A program made the position numbers and the translations under genes. This document shows positions 23,056 through 35,958 of a stretch of DNA of 64,000 bases, in pieces. This DNA comes from Saksenaea vasiformis B4078. Its lineage: Eukaryota > Mucoromycota > Mucoromycetes > Mucorales > Saksenaeaceae. The notes below the pieces were generated by a model that saw only the letters and a program-made list of their open reading frames with translations, did no database searches and was not told where the DNA came from. Every line of letters begins with the position of its first letter. Position 1 is the stretch's first letter. Location of the stretch: positions 62,001 to 126,000 of the forward strand of contig JNDT01002277.1 in assembly GCA_000697055.1 (NCBI GenBank), written 5' to 3'.

Positions 23056-26000
23056 ATGACGCACCTCACACCATTAAGGCGCCTATCGATGATGGCTGGC
23101 AAAAAAGATCTATCCGATCTTCATATTCCGACCATCACAGAAGATGCAGAAGACGTGATTGGTACTATTTAAAAAAAGAAAAGAAAAGAAAAAAGACGTT
23201 GGTTATTGATAACTCTCTCTCTCTCTCTCTCTCACAAAGGAATGCAAGGTTCCTACTCTAGGATCCATGCGACAAGAGAAGTTAATGATGATGCTCTTAG
23301 GTCGTATTCGTCTACAAAAAGATGAGACGATCCATACGAGTCAATGGATGGATAAACAACGAAATAATCTACAGGCTTACGAATACCTCTGCCACATTGG
23401 TGAAGCAAAAGAGTAAAACACTAGATAGAACAAACTAAGAATTCCATGGTTAAATCATTGTATGATGATAGATGGATCGAAAACTGTTTACAACGTCCAT
23501 TGGATCCTATCCTTGATTTAGAGGAGACGTTAAGGAATGGTATCGTTCTTGCTCAATTGGCAGATTGGTTTGCACCAGGCATTGTGCGAAAAATATTCCA
23601 TGTGAGCAGTAAAAAAAAAGAAGAAGAAGAAATGCGTTGCCATTCACCCCTGCGTTCGTTCGTTGTCTAGGATCCGAAATTGCAATTCCGTCATTCGGAT
23701 AACATTAATTACTTTTTTAAAGCATTGCAAGAAGTGCGGCTACCGTCTATCTTTTGGTTTGAATTGACGGATCTTTACGAGAAAAAAAATATTCCCAAAG
23801 TGATTTACTGTATCCATGCTCTGAGGTAAAAAAAAAAAAAAAAAATACTTGTCAAGACTAGACAACAGAAGACGAAGCTAATCTGTGATCTAGTCATCTG
23901 CTGGCCAGACGCAATATGGCACCAACGATCAAAAATTTATTAGGCCAGCTTGAATTTACAAGTAAGAAGATAAGAAATGGAAGAAGATGTTTAGCTGAAC
24001 TTGGAATAATACCAGATGAGCAGTTAAATGCTATCCAACGCACGCTTGATCTTTCGGGCGTTGCTATGCCTAACTTTAAGAATATCAGTGTGTCGTTGCG
24101 CAAGGAAATGAAAGACGAGTTTGGCCAGGAAGAGTCGCCATCTCAAACCTCGTTTGGTCTTACTATGCCGGATCTCATTGTCGAAGAAGAAGAACGAGAG
24201 GAAGAAGAAGAGACGGATTCGGAAGGATGTTCTACCCTTTCTGAACGTACACCGTCGACTCCTTTGTGTCTTGAAACCATTGACGCCTACTGGACCCATC
24301 CAAAACGGCATGAACAGTTGCAGGCCTGGCAGGCCATTGCACGAACATGGCTTGTACGCAGAGAATTCTGCAGCATCCAAAGGATGCATCGATCAACCCA
24401 GTTCACTGCATTGACAGAGCAAATGCAAGCACGCATACGTGGAGTACTTTGTCGATGGCACTGGGAGAAAAAAAAGAGAACTCTAGACGAAAACAAGCTC
24501 TGGGTCATCAAGGTGAAAAGGAGAAGCACAAGCTACCATGAAAAAAGAAAAAAGAAAGAAATTAATAACTGTTGATAGCTTCAAACGGCGTGCCGTTCAT
24601 TTTTGATCTGTAACCGGTATAACCACATGATGGCCTACTACCAAGAGAACATCAACAAAATTATTAAAATACAGCGTTTTGTTCGAGATAAACGCATCGA
24701 CCGCGCCTATCAACGCCTGAGTAAGAACATCTACCCCCACTTCTCGTTAGCCATTAATCCCTCGTATCCTTTGTTAGCCATGGATAAGAATCCATCTACT
24801 ACGATTGTCAAGGATTTTGTCCATTTGCTCGATGATAATGAACGTGATCTCGAGTGTGAACAAGGCAAGTTAGAGCATGCTCCACACACACAAATGAGAA
24901 CTAAACGTTTTTTTTTTGTCCTTAGTGCTGGAGGATTTGCATCAAAAAGTGATTGGTTATATTCGTGAAAACAACGAGTTGGATATCCATGTGAATGCAT
25001 TGGATATACAAATTGCTCTTCTCTTGAAAAATGCCATTACCATCGAAGATGTTTTAAAACGTAGTGGTGCCTTCAAGAAAAAGAAGGAACAACAGCGCCG
25101 CATGAGCGAGCTAGCTCATGCCAATACAAGTCCGCTTGATTTGAATGGATTTGACAAGACGAGCAGGTATCGTCGGGAACTGTACGAACAGCTCGTTTAT
25201 TTGCTGCAAACCGAGCCAAAGTACCTGGCACGTCTACTATCGCTGAATAACCAGCATGCAATGGGTTACAAGTTTATTGAGTCTGTGGTGCTCACGCTGT
25301 TTGGTTTTGCCACCAATGAGCGTGAAGAGTACCTCCTGATTAATCTGTGCAAGGTGAGAAAATGGTGGTAAAGTCCAGCGGTAGATGTTCATTCTCCTTA
25401 GCATTGTATTGTGGAAGAAATGAAATATGTCAATGATGCACAAGAATTTATGAGAGGCAACTTTGCGTTTCTTAAGCTCGTCGTCCACACCAATCGGTAG
25501 GTTCGACTTACTAAGGACCCTTTGAAAATAACCAATGTGTTGTGTTGTCTTATTATTTATCTATTTGTTATTAGTGGTGCCAGAGAACGTAACTTTTTCC
25601 GAAAACTTTTGAGGCCATTGGTGTATCAAGTAGTTAGCAATGACGTACTTGATCTCGACACCGACCCTATTAGTATTTATCACAAGACCATCAATGAAGA
25701 AGAGGCGCGCCTAGGTCGGCCTTCCGACCGGGACCATGCTATCACCATTCCTGGGGCACTCTCTCATCGCGATGTGCGTGAAACATTTATCGAACATCTT
25801 CAGAAATTGCGCGATATTACGCAGAAATTTCTTCAATCGATCATCAAGAGCACAGACGACGTTCCCTATGGCATTCGTATCGTTGCTCACGAATTACGAC
25901 ATGTTCTTGAGATGTCGTTTCCCGATGAACCCGAAGAAAATATCGCGAAAATCATTGGCCATTTTATTTACTACCGCTACCTGAACCCGGCTATTGTGTA

Positions 26001-27662
26001 AGAGCTACATTCCTGCAGGTGAAGGTGAATCTTAAACACTTTGTTGTTGTGTAGCGCTCCGGAGCAGTACGATGTCATTGATGCTATCATCAATCCGATG
26101 CAAAGAAAAAACTTGGCCGAAGTAAGTCCTAAATTGCAATGGTTGCATTAACCCAATCGATCGACCTTTTTGTTCTAGATCTCAAAATTGTTGCATCATA
26201 TTTCCAGTTGCAGAACATTTGATGAAGATGATTTGTTTTTACAACCGCTCAATGAATTTATTTGCAACGAAGCATGGCATCAATTTTCTGAATGGTTCCT
26301 AGAACGTGTGTAGGGACATGCCAGCTACTTGGACACACACTAAGTCCACCCATGTTTTTTTTTCTTTTTGTTAGTGACAAATGTCGAAGAGCCGGAATCG
26401 TATTTTGGCATGCATGCATGGGCTGACCAAGTCAATACACACAAACCCACTGTGTACATCGCGCCCATCGAGTTGTTCCAGTTGCATGCCATTTTGCAAT
26501 ACCATTTACAGGAACTGGAGCCAGAAGGAGGGCTTCTGACGGACATTCTGGACGAATTGGGCCCTTCACCCTACAGTCCAGATATCACCTTTCCCGACAC
26601 AATGCTTCGTTTGACGTTGAGCAATCGATGCGACAGCATTCCACTCGACCCCAGCGAAAAATTACGCCAACTGCTGACAGATACAAAGCGGCTGACGATC
26701 TATATGCTGAAAATTCAAGTGGGTCCATCTTTGATCGAGATGCTCGAAGCACCTGTCCAACCGGCGCATGAAACGCAATGGGAAGAGCTGAAAAAAGAGG
26801 AATTCCACCACAAGTCAAGACGGCGGTTTTTGCAGTTTGGTCAAACCGAACCACCTTTAGATCTTCAACCGTAAGTCAAGAATTGGCCCCCCCGTTTATT
26901 ATTATCAACTCAGTTCTTTTATATAGGGTCAATTTCCGTCAGCTCAAAAGTATCGTTCAACGGCTGGTGGAACATCTTGAACGATGCAAAATTATTAGTG
27001 ATTCGGAAGAAATGATTCATTCCATTGCCAGAGATATTACTGGCAAGAATGCACGTCGACTACACCGGGATCGTGAAATTGGCCGGACAAGACTCACGTT
27101 GTATTACCTCCGTCAAAAACAGCAGTACCTTCTGGATCAGCGAAAACAGTACGAAGACTATCTGACCAGTTGCATGACAGCCATGGCTACCAAGCATGGA
27201 AAGAAATCCCGAATCGTCCTTCCGTTTTCACGACAGTATTTCCATCTTCGAGGGCTGCGGAAACACGGCCTTGTACCAAAATTTGGTTCGTACAAGTACA
27301 CAGCCAAACAATTGCATGATCGCGGTATTTTAATCGAATTGGAGGATATTCCCAAAAAATACTATGATCGTATTTCCATGGTCATGTCCATGGATCAAGT
27401 CGATGTGATTACCATTGAAGGATGCTATCCCGGTTGGCATTTGTCTTCCATTCAAGTGGATATTCCTTATGAACAACTCTTACAAACACAGTACGAAGGT
27501 GTACAGACAATGACCATGCTTGATGGCATGGCCAAAGTCAATGTTAACCTGCTCATCTACTTTATCAACAAAAAGTAAGAACCTCCACCGGAAAAAAAAA
27601 ACAAACAAACAAACAAATAACGGTCATGCATTGACGTCCTTCCACTTAGATTCTACGCATAG
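23056..27662 (+). CDS. IQGAP-like protein (CH, IQ motifs, RasGAP-related, RasGAP C-terminal)
   Basis: Fourteen exons: 23056-23154, 23240-23412, 23472-23601, 23671-23825, 23894-24512, 24579-24864, 24926-25353, 25402-25496, 25575-25997, 26055-26121, 26179-26305, 26375-26870, 26927-27574 and 27650-27662, about 1252 aa. A calponin-homology domain (WIENCLQRPLDP...FRHSDNINYFFKAL...KVIYCIHAL) binds actin; about four IQ motifs follow (WQAIARTWLVRR, LQTACRSFLIC, IIKIQRFVRDKR), then the RasGAP-related domain (YRRELYEQLVYLLQTEP ... IYYRYLNPAIV) and the IQGAP C-terminus ending NVNLLIYFINKKFYA. Fungal homologues Iqg1/Rng2 organise the cytokinetic actomyosin ring; this one is shorter than those (about 1490 aa). 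Intron 6 is GC-AG, and introns 1 (GTGATT) and 11 (GTGTGT) have weak donors; other choices break frame. Confidence 0.93.
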
Positions 27663-27763
27663 CCTGCCGGAACAAGAAAGAAAAGAAAGAAAAAAAAAGT
27701 CAAAAGAAGCACATGCACATATATATAATATATACGCGTCCTTTTTTTTTTAATTATTATTTA

Positions 27764-28683
27764 TCATTGTTGCTCTTCCGTAGCAGCGCCCACATTTTGT
27801 TCTTTCAACAACGCATCAATTTCTTCGGCATTGTACAGTTCGTACTGGACTTTGCTATCGACCAGTCGGATGGTGGCAAATTCCACTAGAAAGACAATGA
27901 TGAATAAACTAACCCACATTCCCCCCCCCCCCTTCTTTTTTTATCTGCTTACGTTTCTCACTCGATAGCGTTGTGCTGTCCATTGTTTTACTTAGTACTT
28001 TAACAGCAAGTGCCTTTGCCTCTTCTAATGTCAAATCATCTTTATGATCCTGCTTCAGAATGCTCTGGGCGGTTGCGTTGTTGGCACCAATGCATGTTGC
28101 TTTCCATCCACCATAGTTACCCGATGGGTCGGAATGGTACAGTTGAAATCCATAATGTTCGTCGTAACCGGCAAAGATGAAGGAAACGCCGAATGGACGA
28201 AGACCACCATACTGGGTATATCCTTGCTTCAGATCACACAGGTGCTGTACCATTTGTTCGACTGGAATTTCTTCGTCATACGTAAACAAGTATCGTTGTG
28301 CTCTTGCTCGTGCCCAGTTGATCAAAATATTGGCATCAGCTGTAATACCAGCAACACCACAAATCATATTGCTAGACAGATGCTTAATCCAATGGCATAG
28401 CTTGAACGCGTATTTTTCTTACTCATTCAATCGGTAAATCTTCTCAGAGGATGCAGTCTGTTCCAGTAATTTGGATGTCACTTTTTTTTCGGCGGCGAGA
28501 ACGATACCGTCCTTTGCAAGAATGCCTAGCGCGATGCCGGCATGCGAAATAGCCTCCATGGCATACTCGACTTGGTACAAACGACCTGACAAGGACAAGG
28601 CATTAGAGACCGAAAAACAAACAAGAAATCTATCTACCTTCAGGAGAGAAGATCGTCGTTCTTGAATCATATCTTCGTGACAT
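27764..28683 (-). CDS. 20S proteasome subunit alpha type-4 (alpha3)
   Basis: Exons 28638-28683, 28423-28585, 27953-28371 and 27764-27885, about 249 aa. It begins [28 protein letters not shown], the proteasome alpha N-terminal signature with the [12 protein letters not shown] form specific to PSMA4/Pre9. Later blocks also match that paralogue: [22 protein letters not shown] and [12 protein letters not shown]. The subunit sits in the outer alpha ring of the 20S core; Pre9 is the non-essential, gate-controlling alpha3 subunit of yeast. The Lys/Glu tail of the human protein is replaced by a shorter acidic tail ([20 protein letters not shown]). It is convergent with the IQGAP-like gene, about 100 bp away. 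Confidence 0.96.
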
Positions 28684-30659
28684 GGTATGGCTATCTGCGA
28701 AATAAGAAAGGGACGGATTACGTGGAGTACCTCTGAGTTCAGATTTTTGGATTTCGCTACACGCACCACCTCTCAAAAATGAAGTGATGACGTTCATTCA
28801 ATATGTGACGCACTTGCCTTTTTCGGAGACTTTTAGGGGCACGCCAACGGGACACTCCATCACGCGGATTTCATGCAAAACACGTAATATCGCCCTCATT
28901 TAAAACAATCTGAGGTCAGAGATTAATTGTTTCTTTTTAACGCATTTCACTGTTCCGAAAGGTATTCTATTTTGACATGGACTCCTGCTTTGTATATTCT
29001 GCCACCCGAGGCATCCTGTCTTTTTTGAGATGCTCCCGTCTTTAAAGTCTTCCAAATTCCGGCCTCCACCGTCCGTCCGCAGTTTTCCAGTAATACAAAT
29101 ATCATAATGTTCCAACAACCCTCAGAAAGAAAGAAACAATGCGTTTGTCTCGAGAAGCATTTGATTTTGAGGGAGCTGGAGCGTGCCCGTTAGAGCATCC
29201 CTAGCCATCCCCAAAGACAAGCTAGTCCATACGAAGTAGTGCGTGAGGATGGTATCACGATAGTAGGTGCTCCAGCGATAAGTCAAGGAACAAAGGCTAT
29301 TTAAATTCATCTGTCGAACTTACCATTGTATCAATGAAAGTTCCCCCAAGCAGGAGTAAAGGACCTGCTGAGAAAATTTGGAAGAATAGTACACCTTGAA
29401 ATAAGTACCGAAGGATCAAGTGGAGTCTTCGTCGGAAAAAGGCGCCGCCCACATGGAGCTGTCTTCAGTTATAGACAGCAGTTACAAAAGATTTACACAT
29501 ATTCTGAAATATATTCTGAAACGTGCGGAGCCAAATCATTGAGCCGCTGTTTCAACGCAGTCATCTGCGCTGTGTCTGGTAATTCATTATCATGATAATC
29601 TCTGCAACCAATTCTTATATAGTTACTTTAAAGGGGGTTCACACTGCACTTTAATAGACAAAGCTGTCGTAATCAAAGCAGATCTAAGATTTGTGTTCAA
29701 AAGCCACGATTACGGCACTGCAGAAGTTTGTAAAGAAAAGCCTAGACCGTTTAAGGTGTGCGGGATCGAACAAAATTGGTTTTGGAAGGGAAATTGCGAT
29801 TAAGTCGGCTTATCCATCATAGAATTGACAAGGTGTATCTTGTGCAAATTTCGGGTGAGCATTACTTAATATGCAGAGACATAGTGGCTCATATTTTGCT
29901 ACCAGCCCTAGAGATCCACATAATTACCTTGCAACAAGTGGTGCCGGGCTTGTACACTGCATATAATTGCAAGGAGCTATGCCTGCCACGGTTCAAGAAC
30001 TAACTGCACGATCTTGCAAGCAAGACTCTACCAGGTTTGCTTGGGTTTCGAGTTAAGCGATTTCCAAAGCGCCTAAGCGCAGATATGATATTCGCTTGAT
30101 TTTAAGATGAAGTTGAACGAATATTCATTGAGGAATATAGCGCGGAACATGAGTTGTCGCCCTGATGCAGAGAGTCCACAAGCGACAAAACACAAAAACC
30201 GCACCTTTCACACACCCTTTGCATGAAATACAAATAATCCGGTCATTGCCGCGCCTTTTGCATGAGACAAAGAACCCTATTTTTGACGCAAATGTCACAT
30301 GAAAGAGTATAACACGAAAACCATCACTTCGGATGAACATAAGAATATCTACTTTGAAGCGCAGAGTTTATCTGGAAGTAACGCCGAATAATTTCAAATA
30401 GACGCAAAGACATGGGAACAACGCTGAAATTATTCAACTCGATTATATCTTACTGGTCAATCGATAACAAGTTATCCATTGCAAAGCCATTTCTAAGCTG
30501 CCTCCAGTAAGAAAACAATAATTCACCAATTCTTTGGTTATGCATACAGCCGACAGCCTCTTTACACGAGATGACAAAATTTATGTGTCTGTGTGTCTGT
30601 CTGCCTCTCTCTCTCTCTGTGTGTATGTGTGTGTGTGTGTAGTAAGTCCTTTTTTTTTT
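28684..30659. other. Two-kilobase intergenic region; no supported gene
   Basis: The first part is the proteasome gene promoter. Beyond that, short open frames such as 29758-30003 (plus strand) have no domain I recognise and no exon partners. A (TCTG/TG)n microsatellite lies at about 30587-30641. It may be eroded transposon sequence, but nothing identifies a family. Confidence 0.4.
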
Positions 30660-32219
30660 TTACAAAATTTTCGCCATTTTGCCATAATAGGTGATGACTA
30701 TCCAGTAAGCTGCCATCCCCAACATGATCCAGTAGAACCAATGAGTATCATGCAACTGGTCACCCGGAACCTTAAAAGGATGGTAAGTTCTGTGTGTCAC
30801 CCAACGTTTTTCTAGTTTACCTGGACGTTCATACCCCAGAGGGAGCTTACAAGATGCAGTGGAATAAAGACAGTACCAAGGAATGTCAGTCGATTCATCA
30901 CTTTGTTTGTCATGGAATACGTCTGCGATAATTCAGCATTCACTTGGTACAGATAGTTCGTATGAGCACGAGCAAGCATGCGGCTGTAATGATTGGTGTT
31001 TTGTAGCATAGTCACGACGTGATCTGTAAAGCACATGAGTTACTCATAAAGCAAAAAAAAAAATGTTGGGGAGTGTGTGTACCTTGAACGTCTCCCAAAT
31101 ACAATTTGATGTCGACAAGGCCCGGCTTATCTTCGTAACGTTTCATTAGTGACTTGACACCATCGACTTTGGCACCGAGCAAACGAAGTAATTGGGTAGC
31201 ACGACGTCGAGATCGACTAATACGTCTTAACATATCTGTTCGTTCCTCTTTGCGCAAGAGTAAAGAAAGTTCGTCAATGGAAACGCTTTCTACTTCTAGT
31301 TGTTGCACCATTGGCTGGAAACAGTCCACGATATCGTCAATCAAAGCATAGTTTATCCATTCCGGTGTGATGGTTATGAATTCGCGTAGCTGATTTGTTC
31401 GTCGACGGACGCGTTCTGGGTGCATCGATGGGTTGAAATAGAACTACGGGTTTTGATGTGTATGTTTTAGATCATTGCAAAAAAAAAAAAAAATAGAAGC
31501 TGCATGAGCTTACCGTCAGCAGACCTTCTTTGAAAATCAAGTTGTAAAAGTTGTAGGGCTGTAGACGGTCTGTGCATCGATCCAAATCGAAACTGCGACA
31601 ACAGACAAAGGTATAATTGGGAAAGACTTCTACTTTCTCGCATTGTTCTTTGGCCAGAATATCCTCCGCTGTCAATGCATGAATATGGAATACTTTTTTC
31701 AACACTCGCATTTCTTCCATGGTGGGGTTCAGAACATTGACCCACCACGTGCCAGTGGTTAAAATGGCTTCTACAGCTTCACGACCTTCGTCCGACAAAA
31801 GGTGAGGCACTGCTTGTTCTGATCCCGTTTTTGTAGAGTACAAATGACAACGCGAAGGTTCAACTGCGGCTTTCTGTAACTATATATATATGGGGTTAGC
31901 TCAGAAAAATTTCAGCAGAAAAAAGGAAAAAAGAATTTTTTTCTTTTACCTCTTCCAGCGACATTGTCTTTGTTAGCTCTTCTGATTCACGGCGATAAGC
32001 CTTCACGGTCTGGTCCAAAGCAGTGAGGTTGAAGGTTTCTGCGGACGCTTGAGGAAATAAAACGTCGGATTCGACATTGTAGGCATCGAAGCGTTCGTCC
32101 ATGAGACCTTCAGGTGGGGGCATGTAGCCACATGCTTCAGGAACAGGAGCTTCAGACGAGGGAGCAAAGGAAAACTTGCGTAATTTACGCAATGCAGACG
32201 AAGCAATGGTAGAAGTCAT
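30660..32219 (-). CDS. CorA/Alr1/Mnr2-type magnesium transporter
   Basis: Exons 31950-32219, 31514-31879, 31083-31443, 30821-31023 and 30660-30770, about 436 aa. The soluble N-terminal part has the CorA blocks WWVNVLNPTMEEMRVL, HALTAEDIL and RRRTNQLREFI...WINYALIDDIVD. Two closely spaced membrane helices end the protein: RLTFLGTVFIPLHLVSSLWGMNVQV, containing the diagnostic GMN motif, and HWFYWIMLGMAAYWIVITYY. The pentameric channel passes Mg2+ at the plasma membrane or vacuole; Alr1 and Mnr2 are the yeast relatives. The GMN loop is split by the last intron, and the joined sequence GMNVQVPGD matches the family. An in-frame upstream ATG (32492) exists, but that stretch is Phe-rich and UTR-like, so ATG 32219 is preferred. 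Confidence 0.93.
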
Positions 32220-33079
32220 TTTCAATGATTCGCATTGGATCAAAGAACATGGAACAAAAAAAGAAGAAAAAAAAAGGACGAAGGTTTTTGTCCGAAAGGT
32301 ATGCAGGTGCGACCTTCGCTTGGGAGAATTGCATCCAAAGGGGAAGTTTGTTTCTGAGCTTTCCGTTCTGCCGAACTCCGATTTTCCATCACTTGGTTTC
32401 GTAGCAATAGATCGATGGTTTGAAAGTGGACGGTATGCAGTACATCGGCATCCACATCGGTGCCAAGGCTGGCTAATATGAATCATGGTCATGAATGGAA
32501 CAGTCTTGGAACAGAATGGCTCTCTGCTATGATCTACATTCTACGGAAGAGCAATAACAACGACACCATCTTGTTTGATTTGGAAGGTTAAACAGCTGTA
32601 AAGTAGTACATGGCGTTGGGAGTTGATGTTCCTGTAATCATGATCCTAGAATGCACAATGATAAATTCTATTTTTAAAAAGAAAGAGAAAAGAAAAGAAA
32701 CAGTGCATTGGTAAAAAAAAGAGTGCCATGCTTTTGTGAGCAAACGTGGCAATTAAAACGCCGATCAACGGCAGAAAAGAGAGGTGGATGATGAAAAAGA
32801 GAGAAATGGATGTCATTGAATAAAACGAGCGATGAGCCCTATCGATGACGGCGAAACTTTAATGGTAACACCAAGGACACTTTATTTTTTCAGCACGTGG
32901 TCATCGTCATGGTTCGTTTTAGAAAAGATCTCGTGTTGTTGACAAGCGTGGCATGTAAAAAAAAAAGGAAGAGAAAGGAAAAGAATGAAATCAAAAAGGC
33001 TAATTTTTTTTATTATGATAAAACAAGTCGAGTTTGAAGGGATGAATGCAAAGAAAGAAAGGTTGTTGGAGGCTCTATT
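32220..33079. other. Intergenic region upstream of the Mg transporter
   Basis: It holds the transporter promoter and the 3' end of the FYVE gene. A-rich tracts near 32670-32720 and 32955-33015 are the only structure. No gene supported. Confidence 0.45.
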
Positions 33080-33872
33080 TTAAAAGGTGGACCAATGCCA
33101 GTCGGCTGGAACGGAAGTCGAAATGGGATCAATGAAACCTAACAAGATGCGGTTAGAGACATGATGCTTCTTCTTATTCTAACCTTGGGGATGTCGATGA
33201 TTTGCTGGTGTTGCTATCGTCTTTGGATCAGGGGCTTGAACGATATCTAAAACGTCCTAATCAATCATCCGATGGCGTTTCTATTGTTATTATTACCATC
33301 ACGACCTAGTTCCGTCACCCCTTCCATCGATGATGGTTGTGGTGTCATGTATCCTGGACGTCTTATCGTTTTTGTTCGTTGTTGATTTTGATCTTTCTTC
33401 TCTTGCATTTGATGATATTCGTTTACACAATTGTTACAACCTCGGGAAAGATGTCCTCGTGCATGAAATTGTGAATTTTGGTCCAGACGAAAGTAATTGG
33501 AACAATGGGCTGAACAAAAAAGATCTCCACATCGACGACAATGATGTCGACGTTCAAATAAACCAAAAGAAGCGTTACAACCTGGATATCCACAAGTGTC
33601 TGACTCTGAATCGGGCTAATCAAAGATGAAAAGAGGTGAGTGAGCAAACGAAGAAACAAGAAGAAGGGGCCGCTCTTTTTTTTTTGTCCATGATCGATAA
33701 GTACCTTCCAATGATCCCTTCTAGGTGGACCTGTTACCACCACTTCAGCAGGTGTTGCCGGGACAGATTCCGACTTGTTATCCTCATGACCGATGGAGGA
33801 AGAAAAGCTTGCCGGTTGACCCAAAGTCAATTGAGAAGGTCGTTTTTTCCGCGTAAGAGCATATATATCCAT
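33080..33872 (-). CDS. FYVE-type zinc finger protein
   Basis: Exons 33705-33872, 33297-33615, 33184-33246 and 33080-33138, about 202 aa. The FYVE finger spans roughly residues 63-130: C-x-x-x-x-C...FGLFERRHHCRRCGDLFCSAHC...CNNCVNEY, with the RHHCRRCG core that binds phosphatidylinositol 3-phosphate on endosomes. The WxxD element that usually opens the finger is not obvious. The tail runs to a Trp-rich end, FIDPISTSVPADWHWSTF. The last two exons were recovered because the frame otherwise stops at 33265; using the GTAATA donor at 33296 restores a conserved-looking C-terminus and all phases. A role in endosomal sorting or ubiquitin ligation is likely, but no second domain fixes it. Confidence 0.88.
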
Positions 33873-34146
33873 TAATGTCTTTCTCGACTCACAGAGAAGA
33901 GGAAAAGAGCAATGTCTAGCCTGCGTCGTTGCGCAGCAATGTCAATGGGACCGATGGTATGAAATGCAAGCCCAGCGCAAAACCACGAAAATATATATTT
34001 TCGCCAAAAAAAATCCAAGAAAAGAACGATTGGACCACACTTTAAAGTCCGCGAAAAACAAGTGTGTGTATTGAAATTTTTTTGGTTTATGTGGTCTCTC
34101 TATGTCTTTCCTTTTGTAAAAAAAAAAAAAGGGGGGTTGGGGATAT

Positions 34147-35958
34147 TTAAGCGTTGACGTTCTTCACCAGATAAGAGAGCAGGTCAACCTTGGTAATGAC
34201 ATGCTTGACTTGAACACCTTCCTCCGTCTTGACGGTAACAAGAGCGCTGGAGTTGGTTTCAAAGAAACGGGTCAACTTATCCAAAGGCGTTTCGGATGTA
34301 ATTTCCTCAAATTTCTTGGAGTTGTAGCTGAATCGGAACATGACTTCCGACACCGAGGAGGTGGGCTTGGCACGGCCAGCAGCGATACGTGAAAGAATGT
34401 TACCCATGGTAACCAAACCTCGGAGACGACGCTGGGGACCAGCCGTAACAGGAAGTTGGTCAAATCCTTTTTGTTCCATCAATTCAATGGCTTCCTTGCA
34501 GGTAGTCTAGAACAAAAAAAAACTCAATAAAGAGTATGCTACTTGTACTTCTTACCTCGCGATCAATGGTGACAGCATCTGCCAATCCCAAGTCGCCAAC
34601 CTTGGCACCACCATACTCCACTTCGGCCTTCTTTTCGAAGCTCTGAGACTCGAATTTCTCATCAGTGAAACCGCGCTCTCTCATCCAGTCATCATTCAAG
34701 AATTTGGTCATGTAGTTACGGACGGAGTCAGGCAAGATCACAACACAACGTTGGCCCTCCTTCAACTGCTTAGCAGCCTGAACCGCAGCATACATAGCCG
34801 TACCAGAAGAACCACCACACAAGATACCCTCTTCACGGATCAAGCGTCTGGACATCAGGAACGAAGGCTTGTCCTCAGACTTGACCCATTCATCCACCAA
34901 GGTACGGTTAAGGACATCAGGAATAAAGTCATAACCAATACCCTCCACTTGGTAGGAACCACCCTCGACGTTCAAAGACTCTGGCTGAGCAAGAATCGAG
35001 CCAATAGGGTCGACACCGACGATCTAGGAACCAACATTAAATACAAACAACAGCATTTAGTTCTTCCGTTACCTTGATGTTGGGACACTTCTCCTTAAGC
35101 TTCTTAGCAATACCAGAAATGGTACCACCGGTACCAGCACCAGCAACAAGCATATCGAGCTTACCGTCGCAAGCTTCCAAGATTTCCTCGGCAGTGGTAT
35201 CATAGTGAGCAACGGGGTTATAGGGGTTGTTGTACTGGTCAAGAATAACTGCGTTGGGGATTTCATCTCTCAACTTCTTAGCAACACCGATGTGAGATTC
35301 AGGTGCATCCCAAGCGGCTAAACACAGAAAGGCGTAAACATCAAAGAGAATACTTTAAGAAAATATTTACCTTCGGTGGGAGTACGGATGATCTCAGCGC
35401 CCAAAGCCTTGAGCACATCGACCTTTTCCTGGGACATCTTTTCAGGGAGGGTGATAATCACACGGTAACCCTTGACAGCGGCAGCAAGAGCAAGACCGAT
35501 ACCTAGGCAAGTTCGGTCAGGAACAGCCCGTTTTTTCCGACGCTTCTTTACTTACCAGTGTTGCCAGAGGTGGGCTCGATAATGGTGCTCACACCAGGGG
35601 TAATCCAGCCCGATTTCTCGGCCTCTTCGATCATACGCTTAGCAATACGATCCTTGACGGAGCCACCAGCGTTGAAATATTCACACTTGGCCACTGAAAA
35701 AAAAGAAAAAAAAAGGTTATCAGCAAATTGATCCAATATTTGTTTGTTTATTTCCATCAACGTACATAGTTCACACTTGAGTCCTTCCTCCTTGCTGATC
35801 TTGTTGATGCGGACAAGAGGAGTGCGACCGACGTTGTCGAGAATGGTGTCCATGATCTTGGGAGCAGGACCCCTGGCGTCATGTTAAACAGTGGCCATTT
35901 CTAGAATAAAGAAAACTTACTGCTGAATGTGGTTGCATTTGTCAAAGTTGATTGCCAT
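34147..35958 (-). CDS. Cystathionine beta-synthase
   Basis: Exons 35921-35958, 35766-35872, 35556-35693, 35371-35502, 35073-35317, 34556-35023 and 34147-34506, about 495 aa (yeast Cys4 is 507). This PLP enzyme condenses serine and homocysteine to cystathionine in transsulfuration. The PLP Lys is in [11 protein letters not shown], the substrate loop is EPTSGNTG, the phosphate-binding loop is [12 protein letters not shown], and GGSSGTA and VVILPDS follow. The C-terminus holds a CBS (Bateman) pair, [20 protein letters not shown] to [11 protein letters not shown]. As in other fungi there is no room for the animal N-terminal heme-binding domain ([21 protein letters not shown] leads straight to the fold). 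All seven exons join in phase. Confidence 0.97.

Noticed and set aside
22701..23059. Hydrophobic and poly-Ser/Phe frames that look like a membrane peptide
   Set aside because: They arise from a TTC repeat and T runs in the spacer between PP2A-A and the IQGAP-like gene.
23155..23239. Donor GTACTA (23162) for intron 1 of the IQGAP-like gene
   Set aside because: It would put exon 2 in a frame with early stops; the weaker GTGATT donor at 23155 keeps the frame needed for the CH domain.
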